Assembly (NCBI RefSeq): GCF_036059255.1
Contig: NZ_CP107947.1
Coordinates: 248,001 to 312,000 of the forward strand
Origin: Micromonospora sp. NBC_00389
GTDB lineage: Bacteria > Actinomycetota > Actinomycetes > Mycobacteriales > Micromonosporaceae
Direction of reading: 5' to 3'
DNA: 64,000 nt
Shown: one piece after another, positions 39,084 through 46,012 of the stretch
How the letters are laid out: each line of letters begins with the position of its first letter
How positions within the stretch are numbered: the first letter of the stretch is position 1
Program-made: the position numbers and the translations under genes
The notes under the pieces: generated by a model
The model's database searches: none
The model's input: the letters and a program-made list of their open reading frames with translations, nothing else
Told to the model about the DNA's origin: nothing

Positions 39084-39114
39084 TTGACTTCTATTACTAA
39101 GGAATATTAACTGT
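39084..39114 (+). promoter_or_regulatory. AT-rich promoter region of the GH30 gene
   Basis: TTGACT (39084-39089) and TTAACT (39107-39112) are 17 bases apart and could be -35 and -10. The TTAACTGT stretch (39107-39114) matches half of the palindrome before the second chitinase gene. The whole stretch is markedly AT-rich against its surroundings. Confidence 0.5.
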
Positions 39115-39183
39115 AGGCAACGGATGCCGGACAGGTCGGGGCAATCCGTGACATCCATCCGCCGCGCGAGAGGAAGCCGTCAA

Positions 39184-41109
39184 ATGGCCGCCATCCCCGT
39201 ACCCCCGCCACCGGGCCAGCGCCGACGGTCCCGACGCCGAACGACCGCGGCGAGCCTGCTCGCGCTCTGCACCGCCGCGGCCGTCGCCACGGTCGCCCTG
39301 CCCGCCCCGGCGTCCGCCGCCGGCGAGCCGGTGAGCATCTGGCTGACCACCACCTCGGACTCCGGTGGCCGCCAGGTCAGCCGGGGCCTCCAACCACAGG
39401 CACCGGTCACCTTCGCCGCCACCAGCGGCGGCGCGACGCACACCATCACGGTCGACGAGAACACCCGCTACCAGCAGTTCGAGGGCGGTGGCGCGTCGAT
39501 CACCGACACCACTGCGTACCTGTTCCGAGGCGGTCCGATCAGCGCCGCCACCCGCGACGCCGTGATGAGCAAGCTCTTCTCCCCAACCGACGGCATCGGC
39601 CTCTCCTTCGTCCGCAACCCGATCGGCGCCTCAGACCTCTCCCGCCCCGGCAACGTCTCGCTCGACGACACCTGCTGCAACCTGAACGACTTCCACGCCA
39701 ACGGCTACGACACCAACGTCCGGCTGCTCACCGCGCAGGCCCGGTCGCTCAACCCGGCGCTGCGGGTGATGGGCGTGCCGTGGAGCGCCCCGGGCTGGAT
39801 GAAGGACAACGGCCGGATGGACCAGATGGGCTGGCTCAAGTCCGAGTACTACCCGATGTACGCCCAGTACCTGGTCAAGTACGTGCAGATGTACCAGGCC
39901 GCCGGTGTGCCGGTGAACTACCTCTCGGTGCAGAACGAGCCGAACTGCTGCCAGGCCGGCAACCCGACGGCGATGAACTACCCGGGCATGAGCTGGAACG
40001 GTTCCGGGCTGGTGGAGCTCACCAAGAACCACCTGTACCCGGCGCTGCGCGCCGCCGGCCTCACCACCAAGGTGCTCGTGCACGACTGGAACTACGGCGA
40101 CTATCCGAACTTCGGCGCGGTGCTGCTGGCCGACGCCGCCGTCCGCAACGACCCGCTCTTCGGCGGCATCGCCTGGCACGGCTACTTCGGTGACCCGGCG
40201 GTCGGCACCCAGGTGCGCAACCAGTACCCGGCGGTACGCCAGTTCAGCACCGAGCACTCCGGCGGCACCTGGATCGGCAACCAGCACAACGAGGACCTGG
40301 CCGACATCGTCAACTACGCCCGCAACTACAGCGGCAGCCTGGTCAAGTGGAGCCTCGCCCTCAACCAGTCGATGGGCCCGCACAACGGCGGCTGTGACGT
40401 CTGCACCGGCCTGGTCACCGTGCAGGAGGGCGGCTCCCGGGCCGGCCAGGTCGACTACACGATCGAGTACTACACCACCGGGCACCTCACCAAATTCGTC
40501 AAGCCCGGGGCGTATCGGATCGCCTCGACCGCCAACGGCTCGGTACCGAACGTGGCGTACGTCAACCCGGACGGCTCCAAGGCGCTGATCGCCCACAACG
40601 GCGGCACCGGCACCCAGTCGGTCAAGGTGGCCTGGGGCGGGCAGTCCTTCACGTACTCGCTGCCGGCCCGGACCACGGCCACCTTCACCTGGTCGGGCAG
40701 TCAGTCCGGTGGGGGCGGCGGGGGCCGGACCGGCCCGATCGTCGGACTGGCCGGCAAGTGCCTCGACGTGGCCGCGGCCAGCAGCGCCGACGGCACGGCC
40801 GTCCAGCTGTACGACTGCAACGGCAGCGCCGCACAGCAGTGGACGCTCGGCACCGACGGCACCGTGCGGGCGCTGGGCAAGTGCCTGGACGTCCGGGACA
40901 ACGCCACGGCCGACGGCAGCCGGGTGCAGATCTGGACCTGCACCGCCGCCGCGAACCAGCGCTGGACCGCGACGGCGGCCCGCGACCTGGTCAGCGTCAG
41001 CGCGAACAAGTGTCTGGACGTGGTGGGCAACACCTCGGCCAACGCCACCCCCACCCAGGTCTGGAGTTGCACCGGTGGCGCCAACCAGAAATGGACGGTG
41101 CCGGCCTGA
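39184..41109 (+). CDS. Secreted GH30 glycosidase with C-terminal ricin-type CBM13
   Basis: A 641-residue secreted enzyme. The signal peptide follows a basic n-region (PPGQRRRSRRRTTAASLLALCTAAAVATVALPAPASA). The GH30 catalytic barrel with its side beta-domain covers about residues 50-500. QQFEGGGASITDTTAYL starts the barrel, the acid/base Glu252 is in SVQNEPNCCQ, and the nucleophile Glu357 is in QFSTEHSGG. It looks like the glucosylceramidase/endo-beta-1,6-glucanase or galactanase branch. A Gly linker leads to a CBM13 trefoil (about 515-641) with three QxW motifs (QQWTL, QRWTA, QKWTV). GAGAGGAAG precedes the ATG; a GTG at 39148 is an alternative start. A beta-1,6-glucanase activity would complement the GH16 and GH18 enzymes. 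Confidence 0.92.
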   Translation: MAAIPVPPPPGQRRRSRRRTTAASLLALCTAAAVATVALPAPASAAGEPVSIWLTTTSDSGGRQVSRGLQPQAPVTFAATSGGATHTITVDENTRYQQFEGGGASITDTTAYLFRGGPISAATRDAVMSKLFSPTDGIGLSFVRNPIGASDLSRPGNVSLDDTCCNLNDFHANGYDTNVRLLTAQARSLNPALRVMGVPWSAPGWMKDNGRMDQMGWLKSEYYPMYAQYLVKYVQMYQAAGVPVNYLSVQNEPNCCQAGNPTAMNYPGMSWNGSGLVELTKNHLYPALRAAGLTTKVLVHDWNYGDYPNFGAVLLADAAVRNDPLFGGIAWHGYFGDPAVGTQVRNQYPAVRQFSTEHSGGTWIGNQHNEDLADIVNYARNYSGSLVKWSLALNQSMGPHNGGCDVCTGLVTVQEGGSRAGQVDYTIEYYTTGHLTKFVKPGAYRIASTANGSVPNVAYVNPDGSKALIAHNGGTGTQSVKVAWGGQSFTYSLPARTTATFTWSGSQSGGGGGGRTGPIVGLAGKCLDVAAASSADGTAVQLYDCNGSAAQQWTLGTDGTVRALGKCLDVRDNATADGSRVQIWTCTAAANQRWTATAARDLVSVSANKCLDVVGNTSANATPTQVWSCTGGANQKWTVPA

Positions 41110-41219
41110 CCGCCGGTGCGATCGGGTGTCGAAAATCGAGCTTCTGGGTACCTCCGGTGACATACCGCGTGGGTGCCACCCGTTCCGTCGGCCACCACGC
41201 ATTCATCAGGAGGTGTGTT

Positions 41220-41948
41220 GTGGTCAGGATTCCTTCGCTGTCCCGCCGGTCCGAGCCGGCACCGACGCGGGACGAGAACCTCGACGGCCGCATTGACGGC
41301 CGCGACACCCCGGTCGACAGCGGCCGGGAAAGCTCGGCGGTCACCGGCGTGGGCCGGTCGGACGACAGCCCCGGCCGCCCGGTGGTCACCGACCGGGCCG
41401 CCGACCAGACGACGTACCGCAGCGCGACCGCGACCGACGACCAGGCCGGCGACGCCGGCGAGGCCGAGCGGCGGGCGACCGAACGGGCCGCGGTGGCCCG
41501 CGCCGCCACCGCCCGTCCGGTGGAGGGCGAGACCCGGCGGCCTGACCCGGAGGACCGGGTCGCGACCGACCGGCCGGTCTCCCCGGCACCGGAGCGGACC
41601 GAGCCGCCGGTGACGCGCGGCCCGAAGCCGCGCGCCAGCCTGCTCGCCACGTTCGGCCTCATCGTCGCCGTCGCCGGTGCGCTCTTCGTGCTGACCGGCG
41701 CCCTGGCCGGGTACGGCATCGGGCTCGGCGCCCTCGGCGCGGTGCTCTCGGTGCTCGGCCTGTCCGCCACCCGCCGCCGGCACGTCGCCGGCAAGACCGA
41801 CGCGCTGTTCGGCGTGCTGATCGGGCTGGCCGCGGTGGTGCTCGGGGTGCTGGCGATGACCGGCCAGTTCGACTGGCCGACCACCGACGGCGACTGGGTG
41901 CAGCGGTTCCGCGAGTGGCTCGACTCACAGTTTGTCGATCGTTTCTAG
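41220..41948 (+). CDS. Membrane protein with long disordered N-terminus
   Basis: A 242-residue protein. The first 140 residues are charged and low in complexity (many Arg, Asp, Glu, Thr). Then come two or three membrane helices (LLATFGLIVAVAGALFVLTGAL, LGALGAVLSVLGLSATR, LFGVLIGLAAVVLGVLAM) and a short tail ending WLDSQFVDRF. The arrangement resembles DUF4190-like membrane proteins, but no motif secures a family. GTG 41220 has AGGAGG six bases upstream, an excellent site. It is followed by a long noncoding stretch rich in hairpins. The function is unknown. Confidence 0.75.
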   Translation: MVRIPSLSRRSEPAPTRDENLDGRIDGRDTPVDSGRESSAVTGVGRSDDSPGRPVVTDRAADQTTYRSATATDDQAGDAGEAERRATERAAVARAATARPVEGETRRPDPEDRVATDRPVSPAPERTEPPVTRGPKPRASLLATFGLIVAVAGALFVLTGALAGYGIGLGALGAVLSVLGLSATRRRHVAGKTDALFGVLIGLAAVVLGVLAMTGQFDWPTTDGDWVQRFREWLDSQFVDRF

Positions 41949-41965
41949 CGGGCACTGTTCCGCTC

Positions 41966-42103
41966 GCCGGTGGTGCACCGGCAAAGCCGGTGGTTCGCCG
42001 GCAGCCCGAACTCTCCGGTGGTTCATCGACCGGGCGACACCCTTTCAGGGGCGGCGGTTCGCCGCCCCTGAAGTGTTTCCGGGGCCCGGTTCGCCGGGCC
42101 CCG
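41966..42103 (+). other. Cluster of tandem hairpins after the membrane protein gene
   Basis: Consecutive perfect stems occur: GCCGGTG/CACCGGC (41966-41982), GCCGG/CCGGC (41986-42002), an 11-bp stem 42046-42056/42060-42070, and a 10-bp stem 42080-42089/42094-42103 closed by a TTCG loop. The last two are followed by similar spacers (TGAAGTGTTTCC and CGAGGCGTTTCC). This looks like a duplicated hairpin-plus-spacer unit. It probably terminates transcription but may be a structured RNA. Confidence 0.5.
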
Positions 42104-42125
42104 AGGCGTTTCCACGGCCCCGCCG

Positions 42126-42245
42126 ACCGCTCACGCAACGAATCGCAGCCGCCAACCGCTCAGACGCAACGAATGTTCGGTGTGCGCAACTCTCGGTGGT
42201 GGATCCTGCTGCTGGCGCCGCATAACGTTGAGCAACGGCGCCAGC
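42126..42245 (+). promoter_or_regulatory. Control region and leader hairpin of the arginine-degradation operon
   Basis: CGCAACGAAT occurs twice (42134-42143 and 42165-42174), 31 bp apart, within the longer repeat ACCGCTCA...CGCAACGAAT. Further downstream GCTGGCGCCG (42211-42220) pairs perfectly with 42236-42245 around a loop holding CGTTGAGCAACG. The hairpin ends 47 bases before the first start codon. The repeats are candidate regulator sites, for example for an Lrp/AsnC-type protein. Confidence 0.45.
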
Positions 42246-42292
42246 CCGTGGGCCATGGTGGCCGGGCGCGCCCGACCCCTGGGAGCAGGACA

Positions 42293-43114
42293 ATGACGAT
42301 GGACGCCACCAGCCAGCGCCTGTTGATGTGCCGGCCGACGTACTTCGCCGTGGATTACGCGATCAACCCGTGGATGGACCCGAGCGCGCCGGTCGACGCC
42401 GCGCTGGCCGTCCAGCAGTGGGAGCGGCTGCGCCAGACGTACCTCGACCTGGGCCACACCGTCGAGGAGATCACTCCGGTGCAGGGCCTGCCCGACATGG
42501 TCTTCGCCGCCAACGGCGGCACCGTGATCGACGGCAAGGCGATGGCCGTGCAGTTCCGCGACCCGCAGCGCGCCGACGAGGCGCCGGCCTACCGGGCCTG
42601 GTTCGAAGCCGCCGGCTTCGAGATGTACGACCCGAAGCACGTCAACGAGGGCGAAGGCGACATCCTGCTGGCCGGCGACTACCTGCTGGCCGGCACCGGG
42701 TTCCGCACCGCGCACGCCTCGCACGCCCAGTTGCAGGAGGTCTTCGGCTACCCGGTGATCACCATGCAGCTGGTCGACCCCCGCTTCTACCACCTGGACA
42801 CGGCGCTGACCGTGCTCGACGAGCGGACCGTGGCGTACCTGCCCGAGGCGTTCTCGCCCGGCAGCCAGGCCGTGCTGCGTCGGCTCTTCCCCGACGCCGT
42901 GCACGCCACCATGGCCGACGCCGAGGTGCTGGGGCTGAACGCGGTCAGCGACGGGCGGCACGTGGTGCTGCCCGCGCAGGCCACCGACCTGGCCGCCAAG
43001 CTGCGCGACCGGGGCTACGAGACCATCGGTGTCGACCTGTCCGAGCTGCGTAAGGCCGGCGGCGGACCGAAGTGCTGCACGCTGCGACTCCGTCAGGGAA
43101 AGGCAAGCAAGTGA
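42293..43114 (+). CDS. Guanidine-modifying hydrolase, DDAH-like/arginine dihydrolase-like
   Basis: A 273-residue alpha/beta-propeller enzyme of the amidinotransferase/DDAH superfamily, which attacks guanidino groups through a cysteine. Motifs are MCRPTYFAVDYAINPWM, LPDMVFAANGG (Asp68, Asn74), NEGEGDILLAGDYLLAGTGFRT, YHLDTALTVLD (catalytic His) and GGGPKCCTLRL (Cys261 or Cys262). Annotated relatives are called dimethylargininase. The Asn in the VFxAN motif is what arginine dihydrolases of the ArgZ/AgrE type carry, as far as I recall. Coupling to rocD suggests the product is ornithine. The ATG has GGGAGCAGGA upstream. The stop overlaps the rocD start by four bases. Confidence 0.88.
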   Translation: MTMDATSQRLLMCRPTYFAVDYAINPWMDPSAPVDAALAVQQWERLRQTYLDLGHTVEEITPVQGLPDMVFAANGGTVIDGKAMAVQFRDPQRADEAPAYRAWFEAAGFEMYDPKHVNEGEGDILLAGDYLLAGTGFRTAHASHAQLQEVFGYPVITMQLVDPRFYHLDTALTVLDERTVAYLPEAFSPGSQAVLRRLFPDAVHATMADAEVLGLNAVSDGRHVVLPAQATDLAAKLRDRGYETIGVDLSELRKAGGGPKCCTLRLRQGKASK

Positions 43115-44328
43115 TCGTGGACGACATGCTGCGGACGCCGGGAGCGGTCCGGGACGCCGAGCGCTGGACAGCGCACAACTACCACCCGCTGCCGGTGGTG
43201 ATCTCGTCCGCGGAGGGCGCCTGGCTCACCGACGTGGACGGCCGGCGCTACCTGGACTGCCTGGCCGGCTACTCCGCCCTCAACTTCGGCCACCGGCATC
43301 CACAACTGATCGCCGCCGCACACGCGCAGCTGGACCGGTTGACGCTGACCAGCCGGGCGTTCATCCACGACCAGTTCGCCGACTTCTGCCGGGAGCTGGC
43401 CGAGCTGTGCGGCAAGGATCTGGTGCTGCCGATGAACACCGGCGCCGAGGCCGTGGAGACCGGGATCAAGGTGGCCCGCAAGTGGGGCTACCAGGTCAAG
43501 GGTGTGGCCGCCGGTCAGGCCAACATCGTGGTGGCCGAGGGCAACTTCCACGGCCGGACCACCACCATCGTGAGCTTCTCCACCGACGAGGACGCCCGCG
43601 CCGACTTCGGGCCGTACACCCCGGGCTTCACCGTGGTCCCGTACGGCGACCTGGACGCGCTGGCTGCCGCGATCGACGAGAACACCGTCGCCGTGCTGCT
43701 GGAGCCGATCCAGGGCGAGCAGGGCGTGGTGATGCCGCCGGAGGGCTACCTGCCGGGCGTACGCCAGGTCTGCACCGACCGCAACGTGCTCTTCATCGCG
43801 GACGAGATCCAGTCCGGCCTGGGCCGTACCGGCACCACCTTCGCCTGTGACCACGAGGGCGTCGTGCCGGACATGTACCTGCTGGGCAAGGCGCTCGGCG
43901 GCGGCATCGTGCCGGTTTCCGCCGTGGCCGCGAACGCCGACGTGCTCGGCGTGCTCAAGCCCGGCCAGCACGGCTCCACCTTCGGCGGCAACCCGCTGGC
44001 CTGCGCGGTGGCGATCGAGGTGGTCCGGCTGCTGGCAACCGGCGAGTTCCAGCGCCGCTCGGCCGAGCTGGGCGAACGGCTGCGGGCCGGCCTGGAGGGG
44101 CTGGTCGGCAAGGGCCTGGTCGGGGTGCGCGTCCGTGGTCTCTGGGCCGGTCTGGACATCGACCCGGCGCTGATGAGCGGACGGGAGGCGTGCGAGCGGC
44201 TCGCCCAGCGCGGTGTGCTCGCCAAGGACACCCACGGCTCCACCATCCGGCTCGCCCCGCCGCTGGTGATCACCGAGGAGGAGATCGACCTCGCGGTGGC
44301 TCAGCTCGCCGCCGTGCTGGCCAGCTGA
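43111..44328 (+). CDS. rocD: Ornithine aminotransferase
   Basis: A 405-residue class III PLP aminotransferase that transfers the delta-amino group of ornithine to 2-oxoglutarate, giving glutamate 5-semialdehyde. Landmarks are NYHPLPVVISSAEGAWLTDVDGRRYLDCLAGYSALNFGHRHP at the N-terminus, NTGAEAVETGIKVARKWGY, GNFHGRTTTIVSFS, VLLEPIQGEQGV, FIADEIQSGLGRTG and the PLP lysine in YLLGKALGGGIVPVSAV (Lys260). STFGGNPLACAVA follows. These match ornithine aminotransferase rather than acetylornithine or GABA transaminase. The GTG start overlaps the upstream hydrolase stop (GTGA). Together they would turn arginine into glutamate semialdehyde without arginase. Confidence 0.95.
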   Translation: MIVDDMLRTPGAVRDAERWTAHNYHPLPVVISSAEGAWLTDVDGRRYLDCLAGYSALNFGHRHPQLIAAAHAQLDRLTLTSRAFIHDQFADFCRELAELCGKDLVLPMNTGAEAVETGIKVARKWGYQVKGVAAGQANIVVAEGNFHGRTTTIVSFSTDEDARADFGPYTPGFTVVPYGDLDALAAAIDENTVAVLLEPIQGEQGVVMPPEGYLPGVRQVCTDRNVLFIADEIQSGLGRTGTTFACDHEGVVPDMYLLGKALGGGIVPVSAVAANADVLGVLKPGQHGSTFGGNPLACAVAIEVVRLLATGEFQRRSAELGERLRAGLEGLVGKGLVGVRVRGLWAGLDIDPALMSGREACERLAQRGVLAKDTHGSTIRLAPPLVITEEEIDLAVAQLAAVLAS

Positions 44329-44342
44329 ACCGGAACGTACTT

Positions 44343-44380
44343 CGGGCGGGCGTCGGGACCACGGTCCCGGCGCCCGCCCG
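44343..44380 (+). terminator. Terminator hairpin of the ddaH-like/rocD operon
   Basis: The arms 44343-44360 and 44363-44380 are complementary with one wobble pair; the innermost pairs open as a loop. It lies 15 bases after rocD and before the convergent FHA gene stop. Confidence 0.7.
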
Positions 44381-44384
44381 CACG

Positions 44385-45539
44385 TCAGGCGCGGGGTAGG
44401 CGCATCGCCATGGTGGGGGCCTCGGCCATCACCGAGGTCGGGGTGAACGGGGCGCCGGCGGGCAGCTCCTCGGCGCGGCCGACCTGCACCCCGGGGTAGA
44501 GCTCCACCATGTCGCCCTCGCCCAGCACCCGGGACTGCTGCGGGGCCAGAGGGATCCGGTCGGACTCGGCCATCGAGCCGGCCGGCCGGATGCCGGAGCC
44601 GTTGGTGCTGACGTCGGTCACGATGACCTCGCCGACCCGCAGCTCGAAGCGGACGTGCCCACGACTGATCCACCGCCGGGCCTCGTCGTTGAGCCACTGC
44701 CCGAGCATGATCCCGCCGTCCTGCTCGGGGGCCCGACCGGCCACCACCGGTTGCTCCTCGGTCAGCACGAACCGCCGCCGGACCAGGCCGCCGACGCGGA
44801 CCGCGAGCACCTCGGAGCGTGGCCGGGGGCCGGCGTCACCGAGCCGCACGCCGTGCCGGGGGCAGGTCGGTACGCCGTTGCGCAGCGCGGGCGGCGGCTG
44901 ACCGGCCGGGCTGCGTTCCACCACCCGGGCCAGGTCGGCGAACGCGCCGCCTCCGCCACCACTGCCGAAGAGCGCGCAGCCCGGCTCGGGGCAGCGCCAC
45001 TGGCGGGCCAGCAGCTTCGCCCCGGTCGGCGAGCGCTTGCCGGCAACCGGCGTGTGCCCGCCACCGACGTGCGCGATGAACGCAGGTCCGCCGGCACCGG
45101 GCACCGGGGCGAGCACCCGTCCGGCCTGCTCGACCAGCCACGGGAACCGCCCGCGCAGCCCGTCGAAGCGGACCCGGCTGAGCACCGGAAGCCCGAGCAG
45201 ATCGGCGACCTCCAACATCCGGTCGCCCGGGTTGTCGAGCACCTCGACGAGCCCGTCGTCGGCCCAGCGGCGGACCACCATCCGCTCGTTGGAGGTGAGG
45301 TCGGCATCGGAGAGCAGCGCCCGGTGCACCACGGCGTAGACCTGGACGCTGTCCTCCTCCAGCTCGCGGGAGAGCGCGTCGATGACCATGCCGAGCCGCA
45401 GCAGGCTGGCCGGCCGGCCGCCGTCGATGTCCTGGTAGCGGATCACCTCGGCCAGGTCGAGCACGGCCCGGGCCAGCGACGGGTCCGTGCAGACCCGGCC
45501 CTCGATGGCGTCCAGCACCTTGCTGATCTCAAACCTCAT
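44385..45539 (-). CDS. FHA-domain protein
   Basis: A 384-residue protein with a helical N-terminal part (about 1-140), a low-complexity middle with Cys pairs (CPEPGC, CPRHG) that could be a small zinc site, and a C-terminal FHA domain (about 260-350). The FHA phosphothreonine-binding core shows WISRGHVRFELRVGEVIVTDVSTNGSGI with the conserved Arg, Ser-x-x-His and Asn. The tail ends APTMAMRLPRA, a possible Thr phosphorylation site. No signal peptide or membrane helix is present. It overlaps the pterin dehydratase stop by four bases (ATGA), so the two are coupled. It probably reads signals from Ser/Thr kinases; a kinase gene is located at 53 kb. Confidence 0.85.
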   Translation of the reverse strand: MRFEISKVLDAIEGRVCTDPSLARAVLDLAEVIRYQDIDGGRPASLLRLGMVIDALSRELEEDSVQVYAVVHRALLSDADLTSNERMVVRRWADDGLVEVLDNPGDRMLEVADLLGLPVLSRVRFDGLRGRFPWLVEQAGRVLAPVPGAGGPAFIAHVGGGHTPVAGKRSPTGAKLLARQWRCPEPGCALFGSGGGGGAFADLARVVERSPAGQPPPALRNGVPTCPRHGVRLGDAGPRPRSEVLAVRVGGLVRRRFVLTEEQPVVAGRAPEQDGGIMLGQWLNDEARRWISRGHVRFELRVGEVIVTDVSTNGSGIRPAGSMAESDRIPLAPQQSRVLGEGDMVELYPGVQVGRAEELPAGAPFTPTSVMAEAPTMAMRLPRA

Positions 45540-45829
45540 CGGGCGCTCCGAATGATCTCGTCGATCCGACGCGCCAGGTCGACGTCGCGGTGGGTGACCC
45601 CGCCGGCCGAGTGGGTGACGCAGCGGAAGGTCAGCGTGCGCCAGCGGATGTCGATGTCAGGGTGGTGGTCCAGCTCCTCGGCTGTCCCGGCCACCCGGTC
45701 GACCACCGCGATGGCCGCCGGGAAGCTGGCAAGCTCCACCGTGCGGCTGATCCCGGTGCCATCGCCCGACCAGCCCGTCAGCCCGCCCAGCTCGTCTCGC
45801 ACCGCCTCCGCGGTGAGCAGGTCTGCCAT
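45536..45829 (-). CDS. phhB: Pterin-4a-carbinolamine dehydratase
   Basis: A 97-residue protein of the PCD/DCoH family. It dehydrates 4a-hydroxytetrahydrobiopterin to recycle the cofactor, or acts in molybdopterin or folate side reactions in bacteria. The hallmark is AEELDHHPDIDIRWRTLTFRCVTHSAGGVTHRDVDLARRIDEI, with the catalytic His-His-Pro and the later His. The N-terminal MADLLTAEAVRDEL is typical of the length. The gene leads the FHA gene and overlaps it by four bases, an odd functional pair. No phenylalanine hydroxylase gene is in the window, so the substrate pathway remains open. Confidence 0.93.
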   Translation of the reverse strand: MADLLTAEAVRDELGGLTGWSGDGTGISRTVELASFPAAIAVVDRVAGTAEELDHHPDIDIRWRTLTFRCVTHSAGGVTHRDVDLARRIDEIIRSAR

Positions 45830-45907
45830 GCGCCGACCCTACCGGGCACGGCGAGTGCCACCGACCAGCGGTGGCGGGGTGTCGGGGCGGACCCCACACG
45901 ACGAAGC

Positions 45908-45935
45908 GGGGGCGGTGCCCTCCGGCACCGCCCCC
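45908..45935 (-). terminator. Perfect 12-bp terminator hairpin
   Basis: GGGGGCGGTGCC (45908-45919) pairs with 45924-45935 around the loop CTCC. It follows the desaturase gene on its strand and precedes the pterin dehydratase start. Confidence 0.75.
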
Positions 45936-45947
45936 ACCAGGTACGTC

Positions 45948-46012
45948 CTCAGCCGCGCAGCGGCCGGCGTGCTCAGCCGCGCAGCGGCTGTCGTGCTCAG
46001 CCGCGCAGCGGC
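45948..46012 (-). repeat. Threefold 24-bp repeat spanning the desaturase stop codon
   Basis: CTCAGCCGCGCAGCGGC occurs at 45948, 45972 and 45996 with a period of 24 bp. The third copy contains the last codons and stop of the desaturase gene; the others are downstream. It looks like local tandem duplication of the gene end. Confidence 0.7.
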
